Assembly (NCBI GenBank): GCA_910574285.1
Contig: CAJTAL010000006.1
Coordinates: forward strand, 1 to 64,000
DNA length: 64,000 nt
From: Lachnospiraceae bacterium
Lineage (GTDB): Bacteria > Bacillota > Clostridia > Lachnospirales > Lachnospiraceae
Direction of reading: 5' to 3'
This document shows, piece by piece, positions 60,027 to 64,000 of this stretch. The notes beneath the pieces are model-generated. The model searched no databases. It was not told the origin of the DNA and was given only the letters and a program-made list of their open reading frames with translations. Every line of letters begins with the position of its first letter. Positions within the stretch are counted from its first letter, which is position 1. The translations under genes were made by a program, and so were the position numbers.

Positions 60027-62604
60027 AATCAGGAATCAGAAGGTAATCCGCCGGATTGCAGACCGGACAAGGAAGGCGGGAAGCGGGCGGTGGATGATCG
60101 CGGCGCTTGCAATCGCGCTTACTACAGTGCTCTTTACGACGATATTTACGGTAGGCGGAAGTATGATCGAGAAGCATCAGAGGGCGGCGATGCGCCAGGT
60201 AGGCACAAGCTCCCATGCGGGCTTCAAGTATCTGACGAAGGAGGAATATGAGATTGTCAGGAAGGATGAGAAGATCAAGGACCTCTCGTACCGCATTTTC
60301 GTGGGAAGCGCTGAGAATAAAGAGTTGGTAAAGCTGCACACGGAGGTCAGTTATTATGAGGATCTGAATGCGAAGATGAGCTTCTGTTATCCGGAGACGG
60401 GACATATGCCAGGGAAGGATAATGAGATTGTTATGAGTGACCTGACCCTGCAGGCGCTGGGGCTTCCATGCGAGATCGGGACGGAGGTGTTGCTGACGGT
60501 CCGGGTCAATGACACGGCGGTTGAGCAGACATTTACCTTATGCGGCTATTATCACGGGGACCGCATGGCTATGGCACAGGCTGCCGCGGTGTCGAAGGGC
60601 TTTGCCGACCGGACTGCGCCGACTCCGACAGAGTCTGCGATGGAGGGAAATATTGACTCGTCTGACTATTCGGGCAGGATTATGGCGGACTTTAATTTTC
60701 CGGTGGGATTTGGTCTTGAAGGGCAGACAGAGCGGCTCAGGAAACGATGCGGTTTTCCGGAAAATGCGCCCGTGGGGGTCAACTGGGCTTACCTGGGAGA
60801 GTCGGTAGATTTAAGCCTGATACTGCTGATTATATGCCTGCTTCTTATCATTGTGATATCAGGGTATCTGATTATTTATAATATCTTCTATATTAATATC
60901 TATCAGGATATCAGATATTACGGACTCCTGAAGACGATCGGCATGACGGGGAAGCAGTTGCGTAAGATGGTGTACCGTCAGGCAAATATGCTGTCCCTTA
61001 AGGGGATTCCGGCAGGGTTGGCTGCAGGGATCCTGACAGGCAGGTTTCTGCTTCCGGTGTTTTTGAATACGTTTGATTTCTTTTCCGCCGCAGGTGAGGA
61101 GATGGAACTGAAGCCGTGGGTCATGGCCGGGGCGGCGGCGTTCTCATATCTGACGGTTGTGCTAAGCTGTATCCGTCCTTGCAGGATTGTGTCCAGGGTC
61201 TCGCCGGTGGAGGCTGTGCGGTATACAGAAGGACAGGAGAATATGCCGGATGGAAAGCGCGGGATGACAGGACGGGGTTCAGAAAGAATGCGGCGTGTAA
61301 CGGCATGGATGATGGCGGGACAGAACATTCGCAGAAACCGGAAAAAGGTGGTAATCGTGGTTACGTCTCTGTCCATGTCACTCATCCTTCTGAACAGTGT
61401 CTATACCCTGGTCAGCGGATATGATGCGGACAGCTTCGTGGCGCGGCGGATCCTCAGTGATTTCTCTGTCTCGGACGCTACGCTGGACAGTGTTACGGTT
61501 TCCAGGGAGTCTGTGGTGACGGACGGCGTGACGGATGAGTTCTTAACGGAGCTTATGCGGCAGCAGGGAATCGAGGAGATTGGAAATATCTACATGAAGG
61601 ATCTGGATCCGGTGTTTGGCAAGGAGGATTATGCCCTGCTTAAAGAGCGTATTTTTGAGAATTCCAGAGCACAGGAATATTGGCAGGAGGCAGGGACCGC
61701 GGAGGTTGCCGACGCCTGGCAGGCAGAAGAGAAGATGGACGGCAAGGTATATGGGATCGGGCAGATGGTCTTTGAGAAACTTGAGAATCCGAACGGAGAG
61801 CTTGACTGGGAGAAGTTCCGAAGCGGGAATTATGTGATAGCAACCAGGTTTTTTGCAGGCGACGGTGAGGGGATTGATTTTTTCCTGCCGGGCGAGACGG
61901 TGACTGTCTGTAATGAGCAAGGGGAAGAGCGTGAATATGAGGTGCTCGCTGTGGCTGATATGCCGTATGTCTGCGGATTCCAGACATTTGGGATGTTCGA
62001 CTGTGATTATATCCTGCCGGAGGAGGAATATCTGGACTTGATGGGAGAGCAGCAGCCTATGCGTACCCTGATCAATGTGAGTACGGATCAGGAAGAGACT
62101 TTCGAAGCATGGATAGAGGATTATTGTGAAAATATCAATCCGGAACTTCAGTACACCTCCAAAGCAGTGGCTGAAGCGGAGTTTACAGAGTATAAGAATA
62201 TGTATACACTGGCGGGAAGTCTGCTTGCCCTGATCTTAGCGCTGATTGGGATCCTGAACTTTATCAATACCATGGCGACCTCCGTGCTGTACCGGAAGCG
62301 GGAATTTGCCATGATGGAGGCGGTGGGGATGACCGGAAGGCAGTTAAGGCAGATGCTGTGCTGTGAGGGCGGATTCTATGCACTGTATACAGTGATCTGT
62401 TCCGTCGTCGTTTCCGGTCTGATGAGCGTGCTGGTGGTGAAGCCGTTCGGTGACGGGATGTATTTCTTTAAGTGGCATTTTACTTTACTGCCGCTGGTGA
62501 TCTGCATACCGATACTGCTTGCGGTGGTGGTTCTGGTGCCGGCAGTGTGCCGCCGGAGTATGAACAGACTCAGTGTAATAGATCGGCTGCGCAGGACAGA
62601 ATAG
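60019..62604 (+). CDS. FtsX-like ABC transporter permease
   Basis: An 861-residue permease with two FtsX-type domains: an N-terminal helix (WMIAALAIALTTVLF), an extracytoplasmic domain (about 60-260), a helix group around 270-390 (LILLIICLLLIIVISGYLII), a second half starting NIRRNRKKVVIVVTSL with another extracytoplasmic domain, and the C-terminal helix group (LAGSLLALILALIGIL). The substrate is unknown; peptide antibiotics or lipids are typical for the family. ATG 60019 is chosen over GTG 60010. No partner gene follows. Confidence 0.85.
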   Translation: MHRIRNQKVIRRIADRTRKAGSGRWMIAALAIALTTVLFTTIFTVGGSMIEKHQRAAMRQVGTSSHAGFKYLTKEEYEIVRKDEKIKDLSYRIFVGSAENKELVKLHTEVSYYEDLNAKMSFCYPETGHMPGKDNEIVMSDLTLQALGLPCEIGTEVLLTVRVNDTAVEQTFTLCGYYHGDRMAMAQAAAVSKGFADRTAPTPTESAMEGNIDSSDYSGRIMADFNFPVGFGLEGQTERLRKRCGFPENAPVGVNWAYLGESVDLSLILLIICLLLIIVISGYLIIYNIFYINIYQDIRYYGLLKTIGMTGKQLRKMVYRQANMLSLKGIPAGLAAGILTGRFLLPVFLNTFDFFSAAGEEMELKPWVMAGAAAFSYLTVVLSCIRPCRIVSRVSPVEAVRYTEGQENMPDGKRGMTGRGSERMRRVTAWMMAGQNIRRNRKKVVIVVTSLSMSLILLNSVYTLVSGYDADSFVARRILSDFSVSDATLDSVTVSRESVVTDGVTDEFLTELMRQQGIEEIGNIYMKDLDPVFGKEDYALLKERIFENSRAQEYWQEAGTAEVADAWQAEEKMDGKVYGIGQMVFEKLENPNGELDWEKFRSGNYVIATRFFAGDGEGIDFFLPGETVTVCNEQGEEREYEVLAVADMPYVCGFQTFGMFDCDYILPEEEYLDLMGEQQPMRTLINVSTDQEETFEAWIEDYCENINPELQYTSKAVAEAEFTEYKNMYTLAGSLLALILALIGILNFINTMATSVLYRKREFAMMEAVGMTGRQLRQMLCCEGGFYALYTVICSVVVSGLMSVLVVKPFGDGMYFFKWHFTLLPLVICIPILLAVVVLVPAVCRRSMNRLSVIDRLRRTE

Positions 62605-62607
62605 TCC

Positions 62608-62635
62608 TTGTATATTGATTAGAGTAGTGTATAAT
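62608..62635 (+). promoter_or_regulatory. Candidate promoter of mtnN
   Basis: TTGTAT (62608-62613) and TATAAT (62630-62635), spacer 16, beginning just after the permease stop; the start codon is 43 bases downstream. Confidence 0.55.
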
Positions 62636-62677
62636 ATAGCTTGCAAGAATCAAGAGACACAGGAGGCGAGGAATATA

Positions 62678-63370
62678 ATGATAGGAATTATCGGAGCAAT
62701 GGAGGAGGAAGTGGCGGCTTTAAAGGAAGCCATGGAGATTGAGGAGACGGTGGAGCAGGCAGGCATGACATTCTGCAAGGGGACGTTATGCGGGAAAGAG
62801 GCGGTAGTCGTAAGGAGCGGGATCGGCAAGGTCAACGCCGGAATCTGCGCGCAGATCCTGGTAGACAGATTCCGGGCAGATACGCTGATCAACACAGGGA
62901 TTGCAGGTTCTCTGGATGCGAAGATCGACATCGGGGATATGGTAATCTCCACAGACGCCGTACACCATGACATGGATGCGTCGATATTCGGGGATCCGGT
63001 GGGGCAGGTGCCGCGGATGGATACGCTCTTCTTCCCGGCAGATGAAGCGTTGGTACAGAAGGCGCTGCAGGCGAACGAGAAAGCCAACCCGGATATTCAT
63101 ACATATACCGGAAGAATTGCGAGCGGAGACCAGTTTATCGCTTCAAAGGAAGTGAAAGACAAGATCGTGCAGAATTTCCATCCGATGTGCGTGGAGATGG
63201 AAGGGGCAGGAATCGCCCACGCGGCGTATTTGAACAAAGTTTCGTATGTCATAATCCGCGCCATTTCGGACAAAGCTGACAACAGTGCGACAATGGACTA
63301 CCCGACCTTCGAACAGCAGGCAATTAACCACAGCGTAAGGCTTATGAAGGAATTGCTGACAATTATATAG
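62678..63370 (+). CDS. mtnN: 5'-methylthioadenosine/S-adenosylhomocysteine nucleosidase
   Basis: MtnN cleaves methylthioadenosine and S-adenosylhomocysteine to adenine and a thioribose sugar. The 230-residue protein has IGAMEEEVAAL, VRSGIGKVNAG, NTGIAGSLD, VEMEGAGIAH and AISDKAD, the catalytic Asp region. The start is ATG 62678, after AGGAGG; the frame from 62615 is rejected because it covers the promoter. Confidence 0.95.
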   Translation: MIGIIGAMEEEVAALKEAMEIEETVEQAGMTFCKGTLCGKEAVVVRSGIGKVNAGICAQILVDRFRADTLINTGIAGSLDAKIDIGDMVISTDAVHHDMDASIFGDPVGQVPRMDTLFFPADEALVQKALQANEKANPDIHTYTGRIASGDQFIASKEVKDKIVQNFHPMCVEMEGAGIAHAAYLNKVSYVIIRAISDKADNSATMDYPTFEQQAINHSVRLMKELLTII

Positions 63371-63499
63371 GATGAACGTGTTTCACAATATTGCCGGAAA
63401 TGACAGATTCTCCCTTGGAGGAGCGCGGAATCTGTTGAACGGTTTTTGAGCTTTCCTTTTGAATTTCAGTTATAATTCTATTCAAAAGGAGGGCTTTTT

Positions 63500-64000
63500 A
63501 TGTTAGAAACAATGTTGGACGGACAGGTTCTGTTTGTTGTCATGGGAACTTTGGCGGCGGTAGGGATTATCAGCAAATGTATTGTGAGTGTCACTTTGAA
63601 GAGACTGGTGCGGGCAGCGGGAAATATGAATAAAAGCAACCACCCGTTTATGCGTTTGGTACGCGCCAAATTCGAACATGCCAGTATGATCAGTGACAAA
63701 GTAGAAAATGTTGACGTGTTCGTGGACAAGTATCTGTATGAGTATAAGGTGCTGGGCGTGCGTCTCTATGGATACCGGAGGATGGAGACCGTGACGGCGG
63801 TGTTATGCCTGATGGCCGGAGCTGCGGGGGCGGCGCTTGCGTACCGCAGGGACGGGCTTACGGATATGGTATGGACGTATGGAGCCGCGGGAGCAGGACT
63901 CGCGGTTCTGGTGTATCTGTTCCATATGAGCACGGATGAGAAATATCAGATGAATGCGGTACGGAATTATATGGTGGATTATCTGGAGAATGTATGCCGT
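63500..64000 (+). CDS. Membrane protein, partial at window end
   Basis: The frame opens at ATG 63500 after AAAAGGAGGG and is uninterrupted for 167 codons to the window edge. It has an N-terminal membrane helix (VLFVVMGTLAAVGIISKCIV), a soluble stretch, and two further helices (AVLCLMAGAAGAALAY; AAGAGLAVLVYLFHM). I do not recognise the family. A 10-bp inverted repeat, CCTTTTGAAT/ATTCAAAAGG (63455-63464, 63480-63489), surrounds a TATAAT at 63471 and overlaps the ribosome binding site, so regulation at that point is plausible. Confidence 0.6.
   Translation, partial: MLETMLDGQVLFVVMGTLAAVGIISKCIVSVTLKRLVRAAGNMNKSNHPFMRLVRAKFEHASMISDKVENVDVFVDKYLYEYKVLGVRLYGYRRMETVTAVLCLMAGAAGAALAYRRDGLTDMVWTYGAAGAGLAVLVYLFHMSTDEKYQMNAVRNYMVDYLENVCR

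Overview
The window looks like chromosome of a motile Gram-positive anaerobe of the Clostridia, most likely a Lachnospiraceae gut species. The signs are a CheC/CheD/CheV/FliY-type flagellar and chemotaxis set, strong AGGAGG ribosome binding sites, frequent GTG/TTG starts, a PKTG-type cell-wall anchor together with a class B sortase, and a NagB/NahK-like amino-sugar module. The genus cannot be fixed from sequence alone. No rRNA, tRNA or CRISPR array was seen.

Layout. (1) 6-2046: an IS1182-type insertion sequence with 14-bp terminal inverted repeats, followed by what looks like the 3' tail of an interrupted gene. (2) 2208-28683: one long plus-strand flagellar superoperon behind a sigma-A-like promoter: flgB fliE fliF fliG fliH fliI fliJ fliK flgD, a TIGR02530-type gene, flgE flbD motA motB fliM cheY flgC fliY fliO fliP fliQ fliR flhB flhA fliA flgF flgG cheC cheD cheV and an EAL-HDOD gene. 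Compared with the order usual in Clostridia, flgC has moved to between cheY and fliY. fliL, flhF, flhG, cheA, cheB, cheW, cheR, csrA, fliW and flagellin are not in the window. (3) 28713-42131: motility accessories: a SprA-like putative zinc peptidase, two chemoreceptors (one with a predicted extracellular CZB zinc domain), a minus-strand ParA-ComFB pair, fliD-fliS-fliT, a C39-like secreted peptidase, a lone FtsE-like ATPase, a degenerate nucleotidyltransferase that appears to start at ATT, and a small unknown protein. (4) 42240-52703: a DUF885 peptidase, a frameshifted wall-anchored transglutaminase protein, a protein resembling the N-terminus of D-proline reductase PrdA, a flavodoxin, a J-domain protein, DUF5685, a zinc-ribbon membrane protein, a cysteine desulfidase-like enzyme, sortase B and DUF951. 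(5) 52834-57191: rpsF-ssb-rpsR, nagB, and a sugar nucleotidyltransferase with a NahK-like kinase. (6) 57538-64000: a two-component system, its neighbouring ABC transporter, mtnN, and a membrane protein cut by the window edge.

How the genes work together. The superoperon supplies the basal body, the type III export apparatus, the rod and hook, the stator, the C-ring switch and the CheY-P phosphatases. FliA (sigma-28) probably drives the late fliD-fliS-fliT unit, whose upstream region carries a perfect GCCGATAA element. Most operon genes are only a few bases apart. A few gaps break this pattern and carry strong hairpins (fliE/fliF, TIGR02530/flgE, flgE/flbD, flhA/fliA, fliD/fliS), which suggests post-transcriptional tuning of the amounts of the parts. 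The EAL-HDOD protein and the ComFB-domain protein are plausible c-di-nucleotide links to motility. In the surface-protein region, the transglutaminase protein with a TPKTG anchor is a likely substrate for the nearby class B sortase.
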